Shown here: piece after piece, positions 40,388 through 51,391 of the stretch
How positions within the stretch are numbered: position 1 is the stretch's first letter
How the letters are laid out: each line of letters begins with the position of its first letter
Position numbers and translations under genes: made by a program
Notes under the pieces: generated by a model
Databases searched by the model: none
What the model was told of the DNA's origin: nothing
The model's input: only the letters and a program-made list of their open reading frames with translations
Assembly (NCBI GenBank): GCA_903632075.3
Contig: CAHIKZ030000580.1
Span: 1,442,001-1,506,000 of the forward strand
Length of the DNA stretch: 64,000 nt
Origin: Acanthosepion pharaonis
Lineage: Eukaryota; Mollusca; Cephalopoda; Sepiida; Sepiidae
Direction of reading: 5' to 3'

Positions 40388-42323
40388 CATAACAATATTA
40401 CTGAAGGGGGGTGTATAGCACTTGACACACTGACACATAGAGATGACCTAATCATAACACAGACTGACAAAGGGGGTGCGACAGTGATCTGGGGAATCAA
40501 AGAATACATTAAAGAGGCCAACAAACAGCTAGCCGACAAAGAAACCTATAAAAGCTTACCTACATCCTCTTCCCAAATACCAAAAAGAATTAACTAGCTC
40601 ACTAAACATAATGCTTCTTAACAATCTAATCGGCAAGGAAACATGCACAACACTTACACCCACAACATCACACCTGCTCGCTTCTATCTCCTTCCTAAAA
40701 TACACAAAAGCAACAACCCAGGAAGGCCGGTCATTCAACTGCCACACGACCAAAATTTCCAAACATTACATACAACCCCCAGCTAAGGAAGTAAAATCCT
40801 ACATCAGAGACACACCAGATTACTAAACAAAATTAATCACATAAAACCTGTGCCAGATAATGCTATTCTAGTGACTATGGGCGTAAAATCACTCTATTAA
40901 AAAAATCACATTAAACACATCGAAAGGCTAACCGCCCTTCAGGATGCACTTACTAAAAGAAGAAAACAAGACCCTCCGCCACAGAAGTTATCATAAAGCT
41001 CATGGAGCATATGCTTACATTGAATACTTTAAACTTCAATGGAGCACACTACTTGCAAGTAAGAGGTTGTGCCATGAGCACCATTGCAGCTCCATCATAT
41101 GCTACAATATTCATGGAAAATTTGAGGAGACCCATATCTATCTCCTCATCGGTAGCGACTGCGTATTCTATGCAAGATATATCGATGATATGTTCTTTGT
41201 ATACACGGACAGTGACGACAAACTTATCCAATTCCTCATGACCCTAAACACAGTGCATGACTCAATTAAGTTTGACTATGAAAAATCCACAAGATCGGTA
41301 ACATTTTTAGACACCCGTGTTACATAGATGAAAATAGGAAACTACAAACGACACTACACACTAAAATCACCAACACCCACAATTATCTACACTTTAAGTC
41401 TTCCCACCTCAAAGAGAATCTTCCCTATTCACAAGCACTCAGAAGGATATGTTCCAACAATGAAGAACTTAATAAACACATTCAAAATCTGGAACATCAA
41501 TTCACAACACGTGGCTATAAACAACAAAAAATCAGGGAACAAATAAATAAAGTAATTTCCACACCTAGAGAAGACACCCTAATGTACAAGATTAAAAATA
41601 CACCCAGCCGCATTCCTCTAGTAACCACTTTAAACCCCACTCTGCCTCCACTATCCCAAATAATCAAAAGTCGCTGGGAAATATTACATCTCAAACCTGA
41701 CATAAAAAGATTTGTTTGAGGAACCTGGCTTTCTAGCATATCGTAGACCTAAGTACCTAAAAGAAATCATAAGTAGTAACCACATTTCAGGGGACAAGGT
41801 AATCCGTAATAAACCAAAAACAAAAACAGGATTTTCCCAACCATGTAACAACAAAATGAGCTTATGCTGCAACCACATTAGACACACGAATTCATTCACT
41901 ATCTCAGTCACTAAATCTACTTTCAAAATCTACCAGTCATAACATAATTTACCTCCTAGAATGCACACTATGCCAAAAACAATATGTAGGAAAATCTGAA
42001 TGACCCTTTCATTACAGAATTAATAATTATTGCAATCGAATTAAGTCGACTCCCCATGAAAGATTATGGAAGTGGAGGCATAATGATCTGGGGTGGTATT
42101 ATTGGAAAAACCTGTAGAACAACATTTCCGCCTAGAAAAACACGATTTCAAAACCCATGCCAAATTCACTATAACAGAGAGAATAGAAAAGTTCAGAGAT
42201 GATAACATTGGAAAGATTTTAGAGTTCCATGAAAATAAGTGGATACTTATTTTAAGTTTAAAAACGCACTATCCAGACGGGCTTAATCATAAATTTAACA
42301 ATATAGATATTATTAATATATAA
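40388..42323 (+). pseudogene. Penelope-like retroelement ORF (RT plus GIY-YIG endonuclease), degenerate
   Basis: Pieces of one polyprotein read in order on the plus strand across several frames. A DDLIITQTDKGGATVIW block (40442 on) matches the DKGGAVVVW N-terminal motif of Penelope-like elements. Next come FYLLPKIHKSNNPGRPV (about 40680-40740) and a QVRGCAMSTIAAPSYATIFM block (41058 on). The RT active site is ARYIDDMFF (near 41176), followed by a VTFLDTRVT strand that ends in a stop. A long linker block with LHTKITNTHNYLHFK runs on to 41720. HNIIYLLECTLCQKQYVGKS (41938-42000) is the GIY-YIG start, with a TGA directly after it. The C-terminal end with THYPDGLNHKFN lies at 42240-42300. Frameshifts separate the blocks and in-frame stops occur, so it is dead. 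The block order is diagnostic of the family: RT and GIY-YIG endonuclease drive target-primed retrotransposition. Confidence 0.9.
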
Positions 42324-42726
42324 CCCCACGAATCAGGACCTACCCACATTTCTCACCCACACGACAGACATGCTTATGGAGGTGTTGAGGTCTCACACTT
42401 ATAGACATACCCACAAAATATACACACTTACACACATCATACTCACTCACCCCCTACGAACCAAATAACACACACACACACTTAACAGAGACACATCCCC
42501 TTTCCAGGAACCAATAAAACTGTCAAAATGACCAAGGGAATTCAGAGCAGCATGAATTCATCCAGTTCTTATCTTAAATAACAACTTAAAAGAGACTGTT
42601 TGACCAACACAAGGGCTGACCAAATTAAAAAAAGCAAATGAAAACTACAGACACAATTTCTTTTTCTCCATCAAGACATTCATTTGTGTAGTTCATCTGC
42701 TACCAGCAAGCAGATATTTTTTTCTC

Positions 42727-42760
42727 CTGAGGATGGCCATTTAGGCCAAAACTAGTCAAG
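42727..42760 (+). ncRNA. Hammerhead-like motif at 3' side of the Penelope-like element
   Basis: CTGAGGA fits the hammerhead core CUGANGA. It is followed by TGGCC-ATTTA-GGCC(A), a 4-5 bp stem II, then AAAC and ACTAGTC. In the last piece, A-C pairs with G-T as a very short stem III, leaving a GUC cleavage triplet. The G of the conserved GAA is A here and stem I is poor, so this copy is probably inactive. Hammerheads with very short stem III are known in Penelope-like elements. Confidence 0.4.
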
Positions 42761-42851
42761 GAATCTAAATGAAATAATAATAAAAACGAAATAATTTTAA
42801 TATACAACCCAGTGTGTCTGAAAATTTTAATTTTTTAATATTTTTATTGGT

Positions 42852-42855
<4 letters not shown>

Positions 42856-42885
<30 letters not shown>

Positions 42886-42892
42886 TTAAAAT

Positions 42893-42923
<31 letters not shown>

Positions 42924-42932
42924 ATTTAAAAT

Positions 42933-42984
<52 letters not shown>

Positions 42985-42999
42985 ATTTTAAATTTTACA
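42856..42999. repeat. TA arrays punctuated by direct and inverted copies of an 18-mer
   Basis: AAATTTAAAATCACA occurs directly at 42883 and 42923 and inverted (TGTGTGATTTTAAATTT) at 42979-42995, each separated by TA arrays. The arrays and the flank were evidently duplicated and inverted together. Confidence 0.6.
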
Positions 43000-43424
43000 A
43001 TTGTGCGTTCTTGTACAAATATGGTGATAAGCGAATTTTTTTTACTGGGAAATTTAAAATCAAACTCAGCGTTGCTACTGCACGCTCCAAAAACAATAAC
43101 TCATTTCCAATAGCATTTTTCGGATACAACAATACATATATTTTCGTTGTCCTCTTATTACTAAGAGAAAAAACAAGAACAACATCTATTCCATACCTGA
43201 AGATGTCAGTAGGAACAGACGAAAGCTTGTAGTAAAAATAACAACTAATACGGCAGAAATTTATAGAAACAAGGATCTTTTCATTCATAACATTTTCGGA
43301 GGTTTTTGTATATTATTTGAATTGTTTGCGACGATGGATTTCTCGCCAATTAAATCATTAACCTTTGCATTTGTTTTTGTATGAATAATTCATGAATTTG
43401 TAAATTGATTGCACGTTTATCGAA

Positions 43425-43427
<3 letters not shown>

Positions 43428-43472
<45 letters not shown>

Positions 43473-43490
43473 GCAGAGAGAGAGAGAGGG
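43428..43490 (+). repeat. TA array and GA/G tract
   Basis: TA array followed by GCAGAGAGAGAGAG and GGGGGGG. Confidence 0.85.
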
Positions 43491-43596
43491 GGGGTGATTC
43501 TGCATTTCCAATTTAGCCAGGATAGGGTAGTTAGTTCATCCCCACAAAGCCAACTTGTAGTTTAAACTGCAAATATATCAAGAGGACCTTGGTTCT

Positions 43597-43640
43597 AGGA
43601 ATCAGTGCACAAACTGTCATGACTGCACAAACTGTCATGT
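43597..43640 (+). repeat. Tandem duplication, 18-bp unit
   Basis: TGCACAAACTGTCATGAC is repeated once, ending in GTGATTC. Confidence 0.6.
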
Positions 43641-43823
43641 GATTCGTGTTAGCACAACCACCGAACAGTTTTGTCTACTTTATTTCAATCACAAAGCAAG
43701 TGATACGATTTATAGGTAGTTTTCAACAATGTCACCCAATCTAATATTATAAAGAAGTTACGTCCTGACAGATCGACGATGGTTGGAATGCCTTCGCTTT
43801 CACCACCACTCGGCTATGTATAT

Positions 43824-43825
<2 letters not shown>

Positions 43826-43894
<69 letters not shown>

Positions 43895-43913
43895 GAGTAT
43901 GTGTCTGTGTTTT

Positions 43914-43988
<75 letters not shown>
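43826..43988 (+). repeat. TA-TG ... CA-TA inverted compound array
   Basis: TA then TG, a GA-containing spacer, then CA then TA: a 160-bp inverted repeat made of dinucleotide arrays. Its right end touches the long palindrome at 43990. Confidence 0.9.
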
Positions 43989-43989
<1 letters not shown>

Positions 43990-43993
<4 letters not shown>

Positions 43994-44106
43994 TTAGGAG
44001 ATCAGTTGATTCTGCTTTTTGGTTGAAAAACTTTTGGTATCTTCAGCCGGAAGATACCGAAAGTTTTTCAACCAAGGTAGCGAAATCTGCTGATCTCTTT
44101 AATTTT
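43990..44106. repeat. Long palindrome beside a CA-TA array
   Basis: Arms of about 55 bp (43990-44044 and 44049-44106) around AGCC. The inner 25 bp (GGTTGAAAAACTTT...GGTATCTTC and mirror) pair almost perfectly, and the outer parts pair with some mismatches. The minus strand of the centre reads CTGAAGATACC, again resembling the hammerhead-like phrase. The outer left arm begins right at the end of the TA array. Confidence 0.6.
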
Positions 44107-44206
44107 CTATACTTAAAGCCGTCCATGTTAAATTTTTATCTTTTTATATGTGTATTGGGCACTTTTTAATACTACTGTTTCCTGTCTAATTCAACTCTGA
44201 CCATTT

Positions 44207-44210
<4 letters not shown>

Positions 44211-44268
<58 letters not shown>
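44211..44268 (+). repeat. TA microsatellite
   Basis: Pure TA array. Confidence 0.9.
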
Positions 44269-44272
<4 letters not shown>

Positions 44273-45590
44273 GGGAGACCAAACGTGATATGCACCTATA
44301 AATTCAATGAATATTAAGAGACGTTTATTGAAAGTCTTTCATGGCAGAACAACGTGCAAGAAATCAAGGTATGGCTCATTTTGACACATGTACAGTACAA
44401 AACAGACATCCATACACATCGAAACACACTCTCGGGTATCTACACTCCGAGACATACGCGCACACTGCTCTCATTCGTACTTTTACTCCAATTGCAGCCA
44501 TTTCGTCACTCATGCGTATTTTTTCATCTCCTCATTGGATTGCTTCCGCTTCCGGTAACCTGGTTACTGAAACAACCGGAAACTGAAATTTTGCCAACAG
44601 CCAAAGAACTTAACAAATGTCAGTGAAATGGATTACGCACGCGCAAGAATGCACACGCACTCGCAAATACATACATATAAACAAGCGTATGTTTCAATAG
44701 TAATTATTAATTGGGAATATTTGATTTAAAATATAAGTCTCACTCAGTTTTGGTTATTTTATTAGGAATCCTCCGCAAGTTTCGGATACCTTTTTCATGT
44801 TATATGAAATTTGATTGAATTTACTTCCAAAATTAAGTTCAAATGAACATACACCAGCTTCTTTTATTTTTAAACCTGTCTTCAAATTCGTTTTGCTTAA
44901 ATGAGCTTATATAAATATACAAAAACAAAGAAAATTAAAAAATGTTGTTGAAAGTGAAGTTGTTTATAATTATCTGAATTTTGGCGGGAGGAGTAGGATC
45001 TCTTAAATCCGTAATTTCTCTTTTGTTCGACTTTTAATCTTCACTTTTCAACGGGTATTTTCTGTGCATTTCTCAATCTTTGTAATATCGAAATCGGAAA
45101 CATTACGCTTCTGTCAAAACTCTGCGAAACATTAACCGATTTTCATTAACTGCCTTTATCATCTGCTTCTTAAAAATTAGCCCAATACACAGTATACTAA
45201 AATTTATCAAATGTTCTCTAAAAACGATGACAAGTAAGAAACTTTCTTTTTATTTTCTTTATAATTGTTTTCGTTTTACTCATGTTTGGCTTGATCAAAA
45301 TCGACTGGCAATCTTTCAAACGTCTTGTATTTTTAATTGGCTGATTAAGTTTGAAGTGAGGACACTTGAGAATTCGGTCTGAGAAATTCCTTGTAATTGA
45401 AAGAGAGTAATAAAATATTTATTGGGCCTTAACAAGAAATCGGTATTTAGTTTCCGCTACTTCAATCATTTTGTCGATCCCCTGTTGAAATGATCGGATT
45501 TCAGTTAAATAATGTGAAAATCGAAACATTCTGACAAACAGCTCTACACATAAGAGTGGACTTGGTGTATCTCTTTCTCCAAATGTTAAT
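44269..45590. other. Non-coding DNA, nothing recognised
   Basis: 44380-44600 is somewhat GC-richer with open frames lacking known motifs. The rest is AT-rich. Confidence 0.4.
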
Positions 45591-45608
45591 ACACACACAC
45601 ACACACAC

Positions 45609-45669
<61 letters not shown>
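45591..45669 (+). repeat. CA-GC-TG self-complementary array
   Basis: CA run, ACGCGT centre, then about 60 bp of TG; the CA arm pairs with the TG arm. Confidence 0.9.
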
Positions 45670-45672
<3 letters not shown>

Positions 45673-45959
45673 TGATCTCTCAAAAACATAAAATAAACGA
45701 TTGCTTACAGACATCTGAGTACACTTTTTTTTTTAATCTGAGGTCTACTAATACATAAAGCATACCTAGAAATATGATTCTGGCTCTTGTAAAAGCTGGC
45801 TGACACATTCTGATAAATTCATTTTGAAAATTTGTTGTTGTTAGTTGTTGTTGTTAGTTGTTGTTATCGCCGTCATTATTGTTGTTTGAGATCCTCTCCG
45901 ACTGTTAATTTTTTCAGTTGAGCGATGATGGTCATATCACAAGATCGACTCGAAGCTAA

Positions 45960-46290
45960 GGTAGACAACTTTTTCCTTACTACGAACTGTTTCAAACAAT
46001 ATTGCCACCTGCGCCCTTCTAATTTCAAGGCGTCCCGAGTGTGCCAGCCATAAAAGAGACAATCTGAGGTGCTGATGGTACATTTCCTCTGTCAGGTTTC
46101 TGTACCTCTGTGTTTTCTGCTCTTATGCACAAATGTGTTGTCAGGGCGACTTTATTCCAAGCGCTTGTCAATCAAAATGGTCGTATCCTATATGAGTTTC
46201 ACTTGCCCATTGTCGGCTACTGGCAGTGGTGAATGCTTGTACCACTTCTCTGCACACTCGACGTCATTATCCTTACCAAATTCACAATAT
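45960..46290 (-). pseudogene. Possible LINE 3' coding remnant
   Basis: On the minus strand, fragments KWYKHSPLPVADNGQVKLI and DTTILIDKRLE followed by SRPDNTF resemble a WD-x-x-(I/L)xTDKR(V/L)EHN(K/R)PDI stretch that I recall from the C-terminal part of certain invertebrate LINE polyproteins. Stops interrupt it. The plus strand also carries a 90-codon open frame here, which I take as a shadow. The family assignment rests on memory of one motif. Confidence 0.4.
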
Positions 46291-46375
46291 ATTCTGCACA
46301 TTACTTTCTGTAATCATCTCGACTCTTTTTGCACCAACTAACTGCAGCCACTGACAGTTGTTATTTTTATTAATG

Positions 46376-46400
46376 TTTTTTTTTTGGGGGGGAGGGGGTT
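46376..46400 (+). repeat. T run followed by G-rich tract
   Basis: T8-9 then GGGGGGGGAGGGGG, which could stack as a G-quadruplex in part. Confidence 0.5.
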
Positions 46401-47507
46401 CTGAGTAGAGACTAAAATAATAGTAAAAAGTAAGTACTGAAATATTTCTCGAGTCGATCCTTCTATAAAATATTTTAAGAAGTTTGTAGGTTTGAGAAGT
46501 TTTCAGTACACCTCCTTAAAAAACAAGAACTTTATGAATAAAAGATAAACATATTGATGGAATGTATTTTTTTACGTTAATTGCAGATAACATGATTGAC
46601 CTACTATGCAGCCATTTCGCTGCTCATCAAATGAAGTTCAATCATACGACGTCTTTTTTTAAATAAGAAAGAAAAGAATATTTCTTGAATATTTCCCATA
46701 AGCCTTTTTTCATTTAGTGTGTGTAAAATTATCAACAGCGAAATGTCATAATTCATCATTGGTATGCATTCACACTTGCTGGTAGAACTTAGTAATAGAA
46801 AGTACAGTTCGGTGCAAGCAAGTCTAATGTTCTAACCGCAGCAGTGGAGTGTTTGCTCATGTGGTCATAAGATCACACTGGAGGATGTCTGCTTTATCGA
46901 TGCATACCAAAATCAAAGCACCATAACTGCTCTAACAAAAACGCAGACGTTGTTTTGCTCTATTCGGCGATTGCATACACATCGAGAGGCGAACACACTC
47001 ATCTCTACGCACAAATAAGTCAGACAAATAAAATTAAGGGGAAAATCCGGCAAACTGCCATTGTTCACTGATAAATGTGCGTGGCGTTTTCTAGTGACAG
47101 GTCACGTGATGCAAAAGAGTTATCAAGGAGAAAAAGGAGATTCAATGGTAAAAGAACTCCTATCCAAATCCAAATTGGATCCCTGTTCGTTTACACAAAT
47201 ATTTCACATACACACACATACATCCGCTCACTGGAACATATTTTTTAGATTATACACATACATAAGAACATTGCTTTCTATTTCTGCTTTATTAAATGTG
47301 GGTTTATTATAGCGTTTCCACTATCGATAAATAACAAAATGAGTAAAACTAAATAAAACCACACACACACACATGTCTAGCATGAAACATCCTGTCGCCT
47401 CTGAGTGTTGTCTTCAATGTTGACTTTTTTATATTTACATACGCTCTATCTCTTATATTGAGCCCTTTATCCCATTAATATAGCACACCTTAAAACTATA
47501 TTTCTTC

Positions 47508-47508
<1 letters not shown>
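46401..47508. other. Non-coding DNA, nothing recognised
   Basis: 46800-46900 has a tRNA-gene-like GTTCTAACCGCAGCAG string but no paired A/B boxes. No supported gene. Confidence 0.4.

Positions 47509-47586
<78 letters not shown>
47509..47586 (+). repeat. TA microsatellite
   Basis: TA array of nearly 80 bp. Confidence 0.9.
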
Positions 47587-47587
<1 letters not shown>

Positions 47588-47616
47588 TTATTGTGTGTAT
47601 GTGAGTTTGTAACCCT

Positions 47617-47642
47617 GGATTTCACGACTTTGCGATCCTCAG
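47617..47642 (-). repeat. Hammerhead-like phrase
   Basis: On the minus strand CTGAGGATCGCAAAGTCG is followed by TGAAATCC. The core is CUGANGA and GAAA follows a small CG/CG stem. Lies 30 bp from a TA array and about 220 bp from the better fold at 47842-47902. Confidence 0.3.
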
Positions 47643-47754
47643 AGAAATTTATCTGAAGTATGTTAGTTCCATCACTGATATTGAGCACTTTCTAATAAGT
47701 ACCGCACATATATACTATATATATATAAATCCAACACACACAGAGACAGACACA

Positions 47755-47755
<1 letters not shown>

Positions 47756-47809
<54 letters not shown>
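47756..47809 (+). repeat. TA microsatellite after CA/GA steps
   Basis: TA array preceded by CACACAGAGACAGACACAC. Confidence 0.9.
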
Positions 47810-47815
<6 letters not shown>

Positions 47816-47841
47816 TAAAAATTAAAACATAAACATGTTAT

Positions 47842-47902
47842 AACATCACTACAAAAATAGCCATTTTGTTTCAACACTTCTGGTGTCTTATCAAGTGATG
47901 TT
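47842..47902 (-). ncRNA. Hammerhead-ribozyme-like three-stem fold
   Basis: Read on the minus strand. Stem I is AACATCAC pairing with GTGATGTT (8 bp, perfect). The core TTGATAA stands where CUGANGA is expected. Stem II is GACAC pairing with GTGTT across a CAGAA loop (5 bp, one G-U). GAA follows. Stem III is ACAAAA pairing with TTTTGT (6 bp), giving a GUA triplet whose A is position 17. The topology is that of a type I hammerhead with stem I open. Two core positions differ from consensus (C3 to U, G8 to A), which should weaken or abolish cleavage. The flank from 47821 down is A/T-rich, next to a TA array. Confidence 0.45.
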
Positions 47903-48975
47903 GAATGTGGAATAAAGAGTTTTAAAAGGTTCAAATCAACCAAACACCCCTTAATAGGAGAAACGCTGTTACTTAAGTTACAATGACCAATCAAAATGCA
48001 AGTATATGAAAATTCAAAATCTTGACAACGAACATTGGTTATAATAATTAATGCCTTAATGTTAGTGTTGGACTAAAATAGAAATCATTCTGATTCATTT
48101 TAAATTTTACTATAAATGAAAATAAAAATTGCCAAAATTAAATTTAATCTCTATTAAGTTTAAAATATTATAGAATTATTTTATGAAGGAACTGAGGAAA
48201 AATACATAAAAATTTATTATTTATTTTATAAGGCGATACAAATATCGTAACAACTTAGATATATTTGAATTGATTATATAAGCAGGGGAAGAAATTTAAC
48301 TAATGACAATACATACACTATCATAATATACAAACACATATATATATTTAGATATATAAACACGCAAAAACACTGACGAAACAGGAAATAGATGTCCACG
48401 ACCCAAAAAAAAGAAAATATAATATCAGACAAATATCCATACAATGAAAGTCATATATAGGCAATAATATACACATACACATTAATAAAGACATAGATCT
48501 GTACAGAGACAAACCCACAAAGATTCAAGTCTGAAAGTATTAATAAGCGAATGCAAACTATTAAAATATTACTTACATAAGCAAAGATATATATCCTTGC
48601 CCATGTAAGTAATATTTTAAATTTAAATGATAATTTAAACAATTTAATTATAAATTAATAAATTATACATTAATAAATTATAATATATTTAAATAAAAAT
48701 TTCAATATTTTACATAAAAGGAATTAAGAGTTGTAGAATAGGAAAACAAATATTGCGCAATGAATAAAGCAAAGGAAAAAGACAAACATAGAAACGGGCA
48801 GACAAAATGCATACAAAAAAAACACCAAATTCAAATATCCAGTCAAAATGCAACATGGACAATAAAGCTAGTTTATATATAGAAAAGAAAACATATTGAC
48901 ACACAAACATATATGAATACCTCATATATACTCATATACGCATGAGTACACATGAAAACATACACTGATACAAAA
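47903..48975. other. Very AT-rich non-coding DNA
   Basis: Nothing supported. An inverted pair (AATATTACTTACAT / ATGTAAGTAATATT, 48566 and 48604) is the only structure seen. Confidence 0.4.
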
Positions 48976-49027
<52 letters not shown>

Positions 49028-49190
49028 GCACATATGTCCATACACATGCATCCATACAGCTACACACATACATAAATATACGCACATACACATAAATATA
49101 TACATATATGCACATACACTCATATTCACACACATGCACATAGATATACATACACATACACATACACACACACACAGAAATAAATACAAA
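48976..49190 (+). repeat. TA array and degenerate CATA/CACA tract
   Basis: TA array to 49021, then about 160 bp of CATA/CACA-rich sequence. Tyr/Thr/Ile-rich and Val/Cys/Met-rich frames on the two strands are by-products. Confidence 0.8.
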
Positions 49191-49624
49191 TATATCAACC
49201 TACACAGCTACATACAAAAAACATACAAAAATAAGCCAGTAGACCGACATAGATGCGCAGATATAAATATCTAAATGTATACACCCATATAAAAATAAGT
49301 AGAAACATAACTAGAAAAAATAGTAACAATATTATTAAAATGTGTATAAATGATTCAAAGTCCATTCAAGATTAAAATTAAAGTGTAGCGAAACACAACT
49401 GTTAATTATTAAGTTCACAAGCAATTTTAAAATCACTATCAAACAAAAGTAGATTATAGTTAACATAGATTATCAATTTAAAAACACTAAAATGTACACA
49501 TATATAGAAATAAACACGTAGAAATATTCATATATAAAGACATTTTTATGTTTAACATTCTTTTTATAGATACAAATATTTAAGTAAATGCTCTGTTTAT
49601 AATAAACAGTATTAAACAACATTT

Positions 49625-49695
49625 ACCGGCTTGAATGTCCGAGAAATTTTCACAGAAAATATTCGTCCTCCGACAGGATTCGAACCTGTATCCTA
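49625..49695 (-). mobile_element. tRNA-like 3' half, SINE fragment
   Basis: Minus-strand CAGGTTCGAATCCTG is a perfect 5-bp T-stem with the B box, followed by TCGGAGGACG like an acceptor 3' strand. The 5' half of the tRNA-like head is replaced by TATATA and A/T-rich sequence. Confidence 0.45.
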
Positions 49696-50189
49696 TATAC
49701 AATTTGTAAAATTTCTTCTCCTTTCAACTCCAAAAATACTTGGACAATGAAGTCTTGTATTTATGATTTCTGTTGTTGAAAGCTTGCACATGCCCACGCC
49801 CAGGCTCTTTGAATATGGTCATCGTACTTCTAATATAATTTTTTTTAATATTGTGGTTTTCTAGTGTAGAAATTGTACTAAGATACACTGGAGAACTAGT
49901 TAAAGATTTATTCTGTAATGAGCAATTATTGGTATTCCTACAATTGCACGTTATTATTAGTAGCATTATACGGTTTCACTCACTGCGACCTGGTGATTAG
50001 TTAAGTTTTTGAGTCCCTATACTTGTGGATAACTCTCTGTTATATACCCGTATTCAAGGATACCCGTCTACTAGGGCGGCTATTCAATCCCTATTGCAGA
50101 CGCTCACTCAGGTACATTTGTGTTTTTTCAACACACCACAGAGCTCACCTGTGGTTTATACTGCAACTATGCTGCGTGGACCTTTGTTA

Positions 50190-50295
50190 CAGTTTCTGGG
50201 AGAGAACCTGTTATCTAGCGTGATTAACTATTCGAACAAAGCCAGAACGCTCAAGCCCTCGGCCACGATGACTTGTGGCTTCGTGTTAGCATAGC
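50190..50295 (-). mobile_element. tRNA-like SINE head, degenerate
   Basis: Minus-strand TGGCCGAGGGCTTGAGCG (A-box region) and TTGTTCGAATAG (B box) are about 30 nt apart, shorter than in tRNA, so part of the anticodon arm is lost. Lies 50 bp from the next SINE head, on the same strand. Confidence 0.45.
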
Positions 50296-50339
50296 TATCG
50301 ACGCCCCCCTCCCCCAAGAGTCTACCCAACAATTTTACT

Positions 50340-50519
50340 CACCCGTGGTATGTTTTTTCAGGCACTTTTCCAAATGTGCTGGACACTGGGATCGACCTCG
50401 ATCCCAGCGTCACAATAACATCATGAAATCTCCTTCCTGACAATTCAACCATGGTGAGATTCGAACCTGGGTCTCATGACCAGAAAGCAAACGTTCTAAC
50501 CACTCGGCCCCGTGCCCAT
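50340..50519 (-). mobile_element. tRNA-derived SINE, second family
   Basis: Minus-strand head GGGCACGGGGCCGAGTGGTT holds an A box. GGTTCGAATC about 40 nt later is a perfect B box. The acceptor strands do not pair as in a working tRNA, and the sequence runs on into a body containing a 10-bp palindrome (50386-50407, CTGGGATCGA arms). Hence a SINE head rather than a tRNA gene. No tRNA identity is assigned. Confidence 0.6.
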
Positions 50520-50877
50520 ATAAACACATTTTGGCAGCAATTTATTTTCATTTAAACATGTTTTATTTAAATATAATGGGTGTGGAATTTCTGTTATATC
50601 AATTTTGGGGTTTTCCTGTTGTCGAAACCGCCGCCTTTCTTAAAAAATGAGCAAAGATAGTCGAAAGTATACTCATAATTTCGCTAAGTTCCTTTATAAA
50701 TTTCCACTTAGCTTAACGGACATTCCATATCCGTTCTATAAATAGTAAGTAATTAAATTAAATGTTCACTTCTCTGTCCCTCCTTTGATTCTTGAGAATT
50801 ACATCCACATAGAGTTCGTCGTAAAATATTTAAAATATATATATATATATTCTTAATTGTAAAATTTTACTATCAAA

Positions 50878-50920
50878 CCCCTGACGAATGGATGCAATCT
50901 CGAAACTCAAGTAAGGATAG
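50878..50920 (+). ncRNA. Hammerhead-like motif
   Basis: CTGACGA (consensus CUGANGA) is followed by a short hairpin (GGAT-GCA-ATCT) and then GAAAC. ACT-CA-AGT can form a 3-bp stem III ending in a GUA triplet. Outer pairing (TATC with GATA, CC with GG around an internal loop) is weak. It sits just after a short TA array, as other such motifs in this window do. Confidence 0.3.
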
Positions 50921-51350
50921 ATAAGTGATCATTTTATTTTATTTACATAAATAGATAAATATAAAGAGCGTGACGGATGTTTTCTGCTTTTAGAGATGAA
51001 TGGTTTTATCCAAATGTTTCATGCATTATCATCATATGTTGAATTAAAATGTCTTTGTTGGTTTAGTTCGACAATAGAAAAAAGGTAAATAGGTAAAAGT
51101 TATAGTGAGCCTTTTGTCTTATTTTTTCCCATGATGAAGAAAAATTGAAAGAATTTAAATCTTCGTTTCATGACACATTTTTTATGTGATTATTTATAGC
51201 AAAATATATCTTTTTAATATTTATTAAAATCACTGCTTTATATTTGTAAGGCGATATAAACACAATGTATGAAAATTATATACTTATATAAAATAAGTAG
51301 AATTCTCTGTGAGATATTTTTTTTCATTGCTAAATTCATTTTTCTCCCTC

Positions 51351-51391
<41 letters not shown>

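Larger units (their letters stand above)
40260..42780 (+). mobile_element. Penelope-like element copy, with 3' non-coding region
   Basis: The whole insertion probably runs from the TA/TG array ending at 40257 to about 42780. After the endonuclease remnant there is about 450 bp of A/C-rich non-coding sequence. It ends in a hammerhead-like phrase at 42727-42752 and an A-rich tail with AATAATAATAAAAA. A duplication such as the terminal pseudo-LTR of intact Penelope-like elements was not found, so the copy is 5' truncated or its repeat is lost. Ends are approximate. Confidence 0.65.

Noticed and set aside
46069..46341. 90-codon plus frame as a gene
   Set aside because: Minus strand carries LINE-like fragments over the same bases; the plus frame has no known motif.
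50440..50519. Functional tRNA gene on the minus strand
   Set aside because: A and B boxes are present but the acceptor strands do not pair and the sequence continues into a SINE body.
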